Below, piece after piece: positions 7,358-12,895 of a stretch of 12,895 nucleotides of DNA (positions within the stretch are counted from its first letter, which is position 1; every line of letters starts with the position of its first letter). This DNA comes from Adhaeribacter sp. GTDB lineage: Bacteria; Bacteroidota; Bacteroidia; Cytophagales; Hymenobacteraceae. The notes under the pieces were generated by a model. The model was given only the letters and a program-made list of their open reading frames with translations, made no database searches and was not told the DNA's origin. The DNA lies in assembly GCA_028288395.1 (NCBI GenBank), contig JAQBNV010000221.1, positions 1 to 12,895 of the forward strand, read 5' to 3'. The position numbers and the translations under genes were made by a program.

Positions 7358-8290
7358 ATCTGAGGGCAATCTTAAGCCGGTTACTGCCTTTGGGCATGCG
7401 GTTGCTTAATATCCTGCCCCCGATATTTTATTATTAGGCGCTAGGCGAAGCCAGCTGGTAAATTGCTTGGCCCTTTTAAACTTTGAAAAGCCATCGGGCC
7501 CAATTTCACTCATCCGTGTTAAAACAGTGGCATGGCTTACCCCTTCAATCTGCATCAGGTCCACTCCTTCAAAATACTGGTAAGCTGCCTGGTTTAAGTC
7601 AATGCCTTTTATCGCATTTTTATTCCGGCGCTTATGGGGCTTCGTTTCAGTAGCAAGTTGGCTTTTAGTTGGATGCATCTTTATTTGAAATTGCAGAAAA
7701 GCACTTATTTCTTTATCACAAGCTTCTATCTGCTCCTGAAAGAACAGGTAAGAATTATATTCCTGCTTTAAGCAACTAAGGTAATCTTTGCGGATGTTGC
7801 CTTGTAGGGCTTTGCCTATTTCTGCTTCTGATTGGCGGCAGTTATAATGCCGGTTTTTAGCCAGTACTACCGGGTCTAAGTTGCCTTTACATATTTCTGC
7901 TATGATGGTAAGACCTGTCAGTCCGCAGACATCTTTTACCACCACATCTAACCGCAAGTTAAGTAGCCGTAAATACTTTTGCCTCTTGTGCGTGGCGGCA
8001 GCGGCCAGTTCCAGCCAGTTGGTTCTTTGCCGGCAATAAGTACGGAGCTCTTCGGTGGTTTCATCGGGCAGAAAGCTACCCGAGAGTAATCCCAGCGTAT
8101 GCAACTTCTGTATCCATCGGCAGTCTTTCACATCGGTTTTCTTGCCTTGGGCATGCTTGGTGAACTTGCCATTGACCAGGGTCACGGTAAAGCCATGGTA
8201 CACCAGTTCTACATACAGGCTCTGCCAGTAATTGCCCGTGCTTTCCATTGCAACTGAGGTAATGCCATAACATTGCAGCCATTGGCAGAT
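7358..8290 (-). pseudogene. IS110-family transposase, truncated at both ends and frameshifted
   Basis: This is the decayed gene of a DEDD-type transposase (IS110 family). The main frame (stop at 7406-7408) contains MESTGNYW, KKTDVKDCRWIQKLHTLGLL and, near the end, the transposase_20 region with IEGVSHATVLTRMSEIGPDG and FTSWLRLAPNNKISG. Upstream of the apparent ATG at 8248 the same frame continues to about 8290 (ICQWLQCYGITSVA, then MESTG), so that ATG is internal. Similarity stops at the palindrome at 8290-8321, and the first 50 or so residues with the first catalytic Asp are gone. At the 3' end a run of five C (7417-7421) leaves the frame one base short; after that point another frame reads GRILSNRMPKGSNRLKIALRL, the expected continuation, before similarity fades near 7360. 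No product of normal function is expected. Confidence 0.85.
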
Positions 8291-8321
8291 TCCGCCGTGT
8301 TAGGTGTTATCACCTGACACC
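8290..8321 (+). repeat. REP-like palindrome, left copy flanking the RAYT gene
   Basis: After a TCCGCC head (8291-8296), GTGTTAGGTG (8297-8306) pairs with CACCTGACAC (8311-8320) around the loop TTAT; one pair is T-G. The 32-bp unit recurs inverted at 8882-8913 with a single difference. It abuts the broken end of the IS110 gene. Confidence 0.88.
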
Positions 8322-8366
8322 AACCTCTCTGATGATCGTAATATTCCTTAATAAAATAAAGCTACC

Positions 8367-8882
8367 ATGGTATCTGAACACCCGCAATTTTTCACGGCTA
8401 CTATTCTGGATTGGAAGCATCTGTTAAAGCCAAATAAATACAAGGATATCTTGATTGGAATCCTGAAGTTTCTGTTACAAAACTGCCGGATTAAATTGTT
8501 TGGCTTTGTGTTGATGCCAAACCATCTGCACTTAATCTGGCAGATGCAGGAAAACATAAAGGCCGCGGACGTACAACGGGATTTTCTCAAATTTACGGCC
8601 CAGCAAATCAAATTCGACCTTCAGCAAAACCACCCCGCCGTGCTGGAGAAGTTCCGGGTAAAGGTGAAAGACCGCTCATACCAAATATGGGAACACCGGC
8701 CGTTGTCGGTGCCGTTATGGTCGACAAAGGTATTGGAGCAAAAGCTGGATTATATTCACCGCAACCCGGTGCAGGAAAAATGGCAATTGGCGGACCTGCC
8801 GGAGAATTACTTTTACGCCAGTGCCCGGTATTATTTGCTTAATGTAGATGATTGGGGCTTTCTTACGCATTATGCCGAATAG
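8367..8882 (+). CDS. REP-associated tyrosine transposase (RAYT, Y1/IS200-like)
   Basis: This 171-residue protein belongs to the Y1-HUH single-strand transposase superfamily that also includes the IS200/IS605 TnpA. The metal-binding HUH motif is HLH at residues 53-55 inside LMPNHLHLIW; the likely nucleophile is Tyr129 in KLDYIHRNPV, a pattern characteristic of RAYTs. The N-terminus (HPQFFTATILDWKHLL) and the C-terminal end (DDWGFLTHYAE) are as expected for Bacteroidota members, so it appears complete. In better-studied systems such proteins cut and join REP palindromes as single strands; by position the substrate here should be the two flanking palindromes. The ATG at 8367 has no clear ribosome binding site, which is usual in this phylum. 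No TnpB or guide-RNA partner is present. Confidence 0.9.
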   Translation: MVSEHPQFFTATILDWKHLLKPNKYKDILIGILKFLLQNCRIKLFGFVLMPNHLHLIWQMQENIKAADVQRDFLKFTAQQIKFDLQQNHPAVLEKFRVKVKDRSYQIWEHRPLSVPLWSTKVLEQKLDYIHRNPVQEKWQLADLPENYFYASARYYLLNVDDWGFLTHYAE

Positions 8883-8913
8883 GTGTCAGGTGATAACACC
8901 TGACACGGCGGAA
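8882..8913 (-). repeat. REP-like palindrome, right copy flanking the RAYT gene
   Basis: GTGTCAGGTG (8883-8892) pairs perfectly with CACCTGACAC (8897-8906) around the loop ATAA, followed by GGCGGA (8907-8912). It is the inverted copy of 8290-8321 and starts right at the stop codon of the RAYT gene, so it may also shape the 3' end of that transcript. Confidence 0.88.
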
Positions 8914-8990
8914 AAGATGTAAAAATACAACAACTAATTGCAACGACAGATGCTACCTCTAACAAAATTAAAAAAGCAATATTAAATTAA
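8907..8990 (+). other. Open frame tail cut by the right REP palindrome
   Basis: From the edge of the palindrome the + strand reads GGKDVKIQQLIATTDATSNK and a few more residues to a TAA at 8988-8990. It is lysine-rich and AT-rich and looks like the C-terminus of a gene that lost its 5' part, but with only about 26 codons this is weak. It is not the missing IS110 N-terminus. From 8991 to 9147 I see only AT-rich DNA. Confidence 0.25.
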
Positions 8991-9147
8991 TATTTCTTTA
9001 AAACATCAAACTTTAAATGTGTGCCTTTTCTTTGTTAATATATTTTTCTCTACAATATCAACTAACTAAAGGGATTTAATATTTAAGTAAAGGCTTTTTT
9101 ATATTATTATGTAAATGGTCCTTTAGAATTATTCTGAAATCAAATAT

Positions 9148-9176
9148 AGCATTGCAAGTTATTAAATTACAATGCT
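9148..9176 (-). terminator. Probable terminator of tRNA-Leu
   Basis: AGCATTGCAA (9148-9157) and TTACAATGCT (9167-9176) form a 10-bp stem with one wobble pair, four bases past the tRNA 3' end. The bases that follow on the - strand (ATATTTGATTTC) are T-rich but broken. Confidence 0.5.
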
Positions 9177-9179
9177 TTG

Positions 9180-9263
9180 TACCCAGAGCCGGGGTCGAAC
9201 CGGCACATCCGTGAAGATATTGGTGTTTGAGACCAACGCGTCTACCGATTCCGCCATCTGGGC
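9180..9263 (-). tRNA. tRNA-Leu (anticodon CAA)
   Basis: On the - strand the gene starts GCCCAGATGGCGGAATCGGT and forms a full class II cloverleaf of 84 bases. The acceptor stem is GCCCAGA with TCTGGGT (first pair G-U), and the discriminator is A. The anticodon stem-loop is TTGGT-CTCAAAC-ACCAA, giving anticodon CAA; a long variable arm follows; the T arm is GCCGG-TTCGACC-CCGGC. CCA is not encoded (CAA follows the discriminator). It reads codon UUG. It lies 65 bases downstream of hscB on the same strand. Confidence 0.95.
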
Positions 9264-9282
9264 AGGTATCTCCAATCTATAA

Positions 9283-9307
9283 GTACCCAGAGCCGAGGTC
9301 GAACCTA
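9283..9307 (-). repeat. Duplicated 3' end of tRNA-Leu (tRNA fragment or att-like remnant)
   Basis: On the - strand GGTTCGACCTCGGCTCTGGG plus TAC repeats the T arm and acceptor 3' strand of the adjacent tRNA-Leu, with one base changed (CCTCGG versus CCCCGG). No matching D arm, anticodon arm or 5' acceptor strand precedes it. It is a direct repeat of the tRNA 3' end about 100 bases away, either the remains of a second tRNA-Leu or an attachment-site scar. Confidence 0.8.
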
Positions 9308-9328
9308 TTAGATTCAGCGACTCTGTTT

Positions 9329-9865
9329 TTACGATCGGGATGCAAACTTAGATAAACTTTCCTGAATTCGCAACAAGTATTTTTTCTTTAAATAATAAGT
9401 TTTTACCTGTTGCAGGGCCGCGTCGCGCGTAAAACCTTCTAATAGAGGGTATTGTTGCAGGGTAGGTAAAATATCGGCTTCAAGGGCCGCCGTAGTTCCG
9501 GCTGCCTGCTGGCCTACCTGCTGCAAAATGGCCGGGTCAAAATCAAATTCCAATTCCATTAGCTGCTCGTTCAGTTCCATCATCTCCATCAGGAAATCGC
9601 CGGGCAGTTCGTTGTTTTTGCCTTCTTCCAGCAGGCCGTGTTGCGCCAGAATATATTGCATGCGGGCATCGGGGTTGCTCAGGGTCCGGAAGGCGTTGGT
9701 GTTGAGGGTAGCCAAAGCCAATATTTCGCTTTGTTTTTCGGAGCTTTCGTTGGCGTGGAAATCCGGGTGGTGCTGGCGGCTCAACTCGTAATATTTTTGT
9801 TTAATCAGCTTTTCGTCGGGCAGAAAGCTCTCGGGTATACCGTAAAATTTAAAGTAGTTTTCCAT
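9329..9865 (-). CDS. hscB: Fe-S cluster assembly co-chaperone HscB
   Basis: HscB is a J-type co-chaperone that brings the scaffold protein IscU to the Hsp70 HscA in iron-sulfur cluster maturation in the cytoplasm. The N-terminal J domain (about 2-75) begins YFKFYGIPESF and holds the HPD motif at residues 33-35 (RQHHPDFH). The C-terminal helical domain (about 95-175) has the acidic LMEMMELNEQLMELEFD stretch expected at the IscU-binding face. The length of 178 residues is normal. No hscA, iscU or fdx gene lies beside it, so the genes are not clustered as in Proteobacteria. A tRNA-Leu follows on the same strand. Confidence 0.93.
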   Translation of the reverse strand: MENYFKFYGIPESFLPDEKLIKQKYYELSRQHHPDFHANESSEKQSEILALATLNTNAFRTLSNPDARMQYILAQHGLLEEGKNNELPGDFLMEMMELNEQLMELEFDFDPAILQQVGQQAAGTTAALEADILPTLQQYPLLEGFTRDAALQQVKTYYLKKKYLLRIQESLSKFASRS

Positions 9866-9979
9866 GATTTTAGCAATTACCTTGTTAGTTATCAGCGGTT
9901 AGTTGTTAGAAATAAGTTCTTAGGTTTTGTCACAGAACCACCCGTATTTATTCAATAACAATTAGCAAATAACAATCAA

Positions 9980-10753
9980 TTATTCCGTTAAGGGAAAATT
10001 GATGTCTACGCGGGAATCGTAATGAAGGCCGAGGAGCTCGGACGCGTTGCCTTTGTTGATGCCAATGGTAAGTAAGCCCCGGCTGGTAAAAACGCAAACG
10101 CAATCGCCTTCGTCGCCGGCATTAAAGTTGGGGCTGATGCGGTCTACGGTTTCACGGGCAAACCGGATGGTAAAATTCCGGCCGTGGCCGATTGCGTCGA
10201 GGCTGTCCTGCGAAATATCGGTGATGAGGTTGCCGTAATGGTCTACGTGAATGACGTGGCCCGTAATGGCGTTGTCGCTGAGGCGGAGCTGCCGGTTCAG
10301 GAGTTCACGCATACTTTTAGTTTCCTGACCCAGTTCCCGGATGTCGCCGCCCTGTGCCAGGAATGCTGCCGCCGGACCCAGTACATCTTTGGCAGGGTGC
10401 GGTAAAAGGCCTTCTACGCTCAGTTCTACCAGCAAATCGGGCCGGGAGTCGGTGAGTAACGATAAAATGCCGTTATCGGCGGCTACAAAATAATGGTTTT
10501 TGAATTTGATGGCGTGGTACCGGCCTTCGGTGCTGCCTTGCGAATCGACGGCTACCAAGTGTACGGTGCCTTCCGGAAAATCCTGATAAACCGATTGCAG
10601 TACGTAAAGCCCGTGGGCAATATTAAAAGGTTCTATGTGGTGTGAAATATCCAGAATCCGGGCCTGGGGAGTTACTTTCAGGATACTTGCTTTAACCGCT
10701 GCCACGTAATGATCTGTATATCCAAAATCAGATAAAAACGTAATCAGGGGCAT
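9980..10753 (-). CDS. SAM hydrolase (S-adenosyl-L-methionine hydroxide adenosyltransferase, DUF62)
   Basis: The 257-residue protein belongs to the DUF62 / SAM-dependent chlorinase-fluorinase superfamily. Most bacterial members split S-adenosylmethionine with water to adenosine and methionine; true halogenases are rare. The N-terminus MPLITFLSDFGYTDHYVAAV is the family hallmark, and the C-terminal domain has HVDHYGNLITDI. The water-activating Asp-Arg-His triad is probably Asp70 (VAVD), Arg78 (EGRYH) and His119 (LPHPAKDVLGPAAAFLA), placed by analogy. The usual DPGVG stretch reads DSQGSTEGR here. An adenosine product is the better guess, since no halometabolite genes are nearby. It may share a transcript with hscB 114 bases downstream, and is divergent from phoH. 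Confidence 0.9.
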   Translation of the reverse strand: MPLITFLSDFGYTDHYVAAVKASILKVTPQARILDISHHIEPFNIAHGLYVLQSVYQDFPEGTVHLVAVDSQGSTEGRYHAIKFKNHYFVAADNGILSLLTDSRPDLLVELSVEGLLPHPAKDVLGPAAAFLAQGGDIRELGQETKSMRELLNRQLRLSDNAITGHVIHVDHYGNLITDISQDSLDAIGHGRNFTIRFARETVDRISPNFNAGDEGDCVCVFTSRGLLTIGINKGNASELLGLHYDSRVDINFPLTE

Positions 10754-10778
10754 AAAGACGAATTAAATTTGCACAATA

Positions 10779-10809
10779 TTTGTTAATTGCAAAAGTAAGA
10801 ATATTTTAG
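10779..10809 (+). promoter_or_regulatory. Possible phoH promoter
   Basis: TTTG (10779-10782) and TATTTTAG (10802-10809, one mismatch to TAnnTTTG) are 19 bases apart, as in Bacteroidota sigma-A promoters, and lie about 40 bases before the phoH start. It overlaps the element proposed for the divergent gene. Confidence 0.35.
10790..10797 (-). promoter_or_regulatory. Bacteroidota-type -7 element for the SAM hydrolase gene
   Basis: On the - strand TACTTTTG matches the Bacteroidota -7 consensus TAnnTTTG exactly and lies about 36 bases before the ATG. I see no good TTTG-like -33 box at the right distance, so this is a partial promoter call. Confidence 0.45.
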
Positions 10810-10850
10810 AAGAAATAAATTCATTTATACAGCTAACGACCTTAAGTAAT

Positions 10851-11891
10851 TTGGTAGAAAAAATTATAACCCTGGAGAATATATCGCTGATAGATTTTTT
10901 GGGAATTGAGAATCAGAACATTAAACAACTCGCGGCCGCTTTTCCGAGCAGCAAGATTATTTCCCGGGGCAATGAAATTAAAATTCAGGGCAAAACCCCC
11001 GAAATAACCAAAATTCACGAGATTCTTTCTTCGCTCATCGAGCACTACCATAAGTTTGGGAAGATAACCCATAACAATGTGGATAAATTTATTTCGCCGG
11101 ATCTGGATGGCGTTGAAGACATACCGCATCCGTCGGCGCAGGATGTTTTGCTGTACGGCAGCAAGGGCGGCATTATTAAAGCCAAAACGCCTAACCAGCA
11201 GCGCCTGGTAGATGCCGTTGATAAGAATGACCTGGTATTTGCGCTAGGGCCGGCCGGTACCGGTAAAACTTATATTTCGGTAGCTTTGGCTGTTCGGGCT
11301 TTAAAAAACAAAGAGGTAAAAAAAATTATTATTTCGCGCCCCGTGGTAGAAGCCGGTGAAAACCTTGGTTTCTTGCCCGGCGACATGAAAGATAAAGTAG
11401 ACCCGTATTTGCGCCCTATTTACGATGCCCTGGAAGATATGATTCCGGTGGAGAAGCTGAAATATTATTACGAAAACAAAATAATAGAAATAGCGCCGCT
11501 GGCTTATATGCGGGGCCGCACCCTGAACAATGCTTTTGTGTTGCTCGACGAAGCCCAGAATACGACCCCGATGCAGATTAAAATGTTTCTGACCCGGATG
11601 GGCCCGAACTCGCGGGTGATGATCAACGGCGACCGGTCGCAGATAGATTTGCCTACAAAACAAAAATCGGGTTTGATCGAAGCCATCCATATTCTGCGCG
11701 ACGTGAAAGGCATTGTGATGGTAGAACTGAAGCCGGAAGATGTGGTACGCCACCGCCTGGTACGGGAAATTATTGAGGCTTACACCAAAGCCGAAGAAGG
11801 CGCTCCGGCCCGTGATACGAACCAGCGGGACAAAGATTACCAACCCCGCAATAATTACCGGACCGCCGAAAGTGCCAATACCGGTAGTTAA
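10851..11891 (+). CDS. phoH: PhoH-family ATPase
   Basis: PhoH/PhoL-type proteins are cytoplasmic P-loop NTPases linked to RNA metabolism (often found with ybeY) and to phosphate stress in some species. The N-terminal part (about 5-85) is the small KH-like region typical of the PhoL branch. The ATPase domain has Walker A GPAGTGKT at 133-140, the segment ISRPVVEAGENLGFLPGD, and Walker B FVLLDEAQN at 229-237; INGDRSQIDLP follows. The length of 346 residues is normal. The start is a TTG giving MVEKIITLENISL, which matches the usual N-terminus; no ATG or GTG lies in the open frame just upstream. The C-terminal tail is basic and polar. It is followed by a strong terminator, so it is likely transcribed alone. 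Confidence 0.94.
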   Translation: MVEKIITLENISLIDFLGIENQNIKQLAAAFPSSKIISRGNEIKIQGKTPEITKIHEILSSLIEHYHKFGKITHNNVDKFISPDLDGVEDIPHPSAQDVLLYGSKGGIIKAKTPNQQRLVDAVDKNDLVFALGPAGTGKTYISVALAVRALKNKEVKKIIISRPVVEAGENLGFLPGDMKDKVDPYLRPIYDALEDMIPVEKLKYYYENKIIEIAPLAYMRGRTLNNAFVLLDEAQNTTPMQIKMFLTRMGPNSRVMINGDRSQIDLPTKQKSGLIEAIHILRDVKGIVMVELKPEDVVRHRLVREIIEAYTKAEEGAPARDTNQRDKDYQPRNNYRTAESANTGS

Positions 11892-11913
11892 AACTGATTG
11901 TAATATATTGGCT

Positions 11914-11975
11914 GGTCGTTCCGGCAGAACCTATTTAGCGGATAATTAGCGCGGTTCCGCCGGAACGACCTTTTT
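11914..11975 (+). terminator. Rho-independent terminator after phoH
   Basis: GGTCGTTCCGGC (11914-11925) pairs perfectly with GCCGGAACGACC (11959-11970). The stem continues past one mismatch with GAACC/GGTTC, leaving a loop of 21 bases. Five T residues follow (11971-11975). A smaller competing hairpin is possible in the right arm (GTTCC/GGAAC). Confidence 0.85.
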
Positions 11976-12030
11976 CTATAATAGATTTTCCGGCTTTATT
12001 TAGCTTTAAAAACTACTGCTGCGACCCCGA

Positions 12031-12459
12031 ATGATTCTGGTAAGTAAAATAGAAGATGTGCGCGACCTGGATGCCGCTTTTACCATTCGCGAAAAAGTTT
12101 TTGTAGAAGAACAAGGCGTACCCACGGCCGAGGAATACGATCAATACGAAAGAACAGCCCATCATTATTTAGCTACCTGCGCCGGCGTACCCTGCGGGGC
12201 GGCTCGATGGCGCCAGACCGAAAAAGGCATAAAGCTGGAGCGTTTTGCCGTATTGCCCGAATACCGGAACCAGGAAGTAGGTAGCCACCTTTTGCATAAA
12301 GTTTTGCTGGATGTAAAAGCAATGCACCCCGGCAAAGAAATTTACCTGCATGCCCAGTTACCCGCCTTAAATTTTTACGCCCGCCACGGTTTTGCGCCGG
12401 TAGGGGAGCCGTTCAGCGAGTGCGACATTGAGCATTATAAAATGATTTTACGTGATTAG
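12031..12459 (+). CDS. GNAT-family N-acetyltransferase
   Basis: This 142-residue cytoplasmic enzyme should transfer an acetyl group from acetyl-CoA to an unknown amine. It begins ILVSKIEDVRDLDAAFTIRE-KVFVEEQGVP, a start shared by many short GNAT proteins (ElaA/YitI-like). The acetyl-CoA-binding motif A is LERFAVLPEYRNQEVGSHLL (70-88), in which QEVGS stands for the usual Q/RxxGxG/A; a beta-bulge segment YLHAQLPALNFYARHGF and the ending FSECDIEHYKM are typical too. The ATG at 12031 has no clear ribosome binding site. Its last codons overlap the start of comEC by 8 bases, so the two are probably co-transcribed and translationally coupled. The substrate cannot be inferred. Confidence 0.9.
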   Translation: MILVSKIEDVRDLDAAFTIREKVFVEEQGVPTAEEYDQYERTAHHYLATCAGVPCGAARWRQTEKGIKLERFAVLPEYRNQEVGSHLLHKVLLDVKAMHPGKEIYLHAQLPALNFYARHGFAPVGEPFSECDIEHYKMILRD

Positions 12460-12895
12460 GTGGGCGCCCTACCCGTTTTTGCGTATTGCTTTTTTCTTTG
12501 GTGCGGGTATATTTTTATACTTACAGGCCGGTAGCCTGTCCGTGGCGGCAGGAGGAGCTTTTGCCTTTTTTCTGACGTTATTTCTTTTCCTGCTTTTTCT
12601 TTCCCGTAAAAACCGCTCGGCGTACCTTACCAACCTAGCGGGGCTAACCGGCTTGGGGTTGTTTTTCCTGGCCGGCTATCTCCTGATGCATCTGCGTACG
12701 GTCCAATACCAGCCAGCCCCCTTACGTTACCAGCCCCACACCATCAGTCATTACGTGGGGGTGGTAGATGATTACATTACCCAAAAGCCAGCTTCCGTCA
12801 GTACTACCCTCCGGTTGAAAGCAATTAAACGCGCCGGGGCCTGGCAGCCGGCCACGGGCCAGGTCCGGCTAACGGTAAAGCAGGAGTGTGGTAAA
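12452..12895 (+). CDS. comEC: ComEC/Rec2-family DNA uptake protein, N-terminal part
   Basis: The frame is open from GTG at 12452 to the window end (148 codons) and is incomplete. It reads MIRWAPYPFLRIAFFFGAGI, then hydrophobic stretches at about residues 10-25, 30-50 and 62-82, then a soluble stretch containing HYVGVVDDYITQKPAS and LRLKAIKRAGAWQPATGQVRL. This matches the N-terminal membrane segments and the DUF4131 (OB-like) domain of ComEC/Rec2, the inner-membrane channel for single-stranded DNA in natural transformation. The GTG start overlaps the GNAT gene by 8 bases and gives the usual N-terminus. The competence (12-helix) and metallo-beta-lactamase domains would lie beyond the window. 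Confidence 0.85.
   Translation, partial: MIRWAPYPFLRIAFFFGAGIFLYLQAGSLSVAAGGAFAFFLTLFLFLLFLSRKNRSAYLTNLAGLTGLGLFFLAGYLLMHLRTVQYQPAPLRYQPHTISHYVGVVDDYITQKPASVSTTLRLKAIKRAGAWQPATGQVRLTVKQECGK

Larger units (their letters stand above)
8290..8913. mobile_element. RAYT gene with paired inverted REP-like palindromes (REPtron)
   Basis: The unit consists of one Y1-HUH transposase gene between two nearly identical 32-bp palindromic repeats in opposite orientation, both with the TCCGCC head outward. This is the arrangement described for REP-associated tyrosine transposases in Proteobacteria. The right palindrome begins one base before the end of the gene's stop codon. Left of it is a severed IS110 gene, right of it AT-rich sequence with an open frame tail, so the unit sits at a break between unrelated sequences. 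Confidence 0.75.

Noticed and set aside
8290..8913. CRISPR array or IS605-type TnpB/guide-RNA system
   Set aside because: Only two palindromes in opposite orientation without spacers, and no TnpB-like gene is present.
9980..10753. Fluorinase or chlorinase making a halogenated product
   Set aside because: The overall pattern fits a DUF62 hydrolase and no halometabolite genes are near.
11301..11843. 180-codon - strand frame within phoH
   Set aside because: It is long but lies antisense to the ATPase domain with full Walker motifs, so it is a shadow.

Overview
The window looks like chromosomal DNA of a bacterium in the phylum Bacteroidota, most likely Cytophagales in the Hymenobacteraceae sense (Adhaeribacter/Pontibacter-like). 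This is inferred from protein style, the near absence of Shine-Dalgarno sequences, a TACTTTTG-type -7 promoter element, and a RAYT-type transposase that resembles Bacteroidota members. No genus can be proven from the sequence alone.

Left part (1-5858), ordinary chromosomal genes on the + strand: a DeoR-family repressor at the window edge; a large secreted or anchored PVC-type heme-binding dehydrogenase-like protein (propeller, HEAT-like region, C-terminal cytochrome c) closed by a strong terminator; a gene-free stretch with a perfect 15-bp palindrome and a paired dispersed repeat; then rarA, encoding the AAA+ replication-repair ATPase.

Middle part (5859-9328), an accessory, decayed region: a MITE-like element of about 300 bp with imperfect terminal inverted repeats, internal hairpins and a flanking 6-bp direct repeat; a 5'-truncated rclC/ykgB (DUF417) gene; a small putative lipoprotein; an IS110-family transposase pseudogene (both ends missing, one frameshift); a RAYT transposase framed by two 32-bp inverted palindromes (a 'REPtron'); AT-rich sequence; a tRNA-Leu(CAA) on the - strand; and, just 5' of it, a second copy of the tRNA's 3' end. 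Together these suggest repeated insertion and deletion next to a tRNA.

Right part (9329-12895), housekeeping genes again: hscB (Fe-S co-chaperone) and a SAM-hydrolase (DUF62) gene on the - strand; divergent from them phoH on the + strand with a strong terminator; then a GNAT acetyltransferase whose end overlaps the start of comEC, which runs off the window.

The most notable observations are the RAYT with paired inverted palindromes inserted against a truncated IS110 gene, the MITE-like element downstream of rarA, and the duplicated tRNA-Leu 3' end. No clearly new defence or biosynthetic system is visible.
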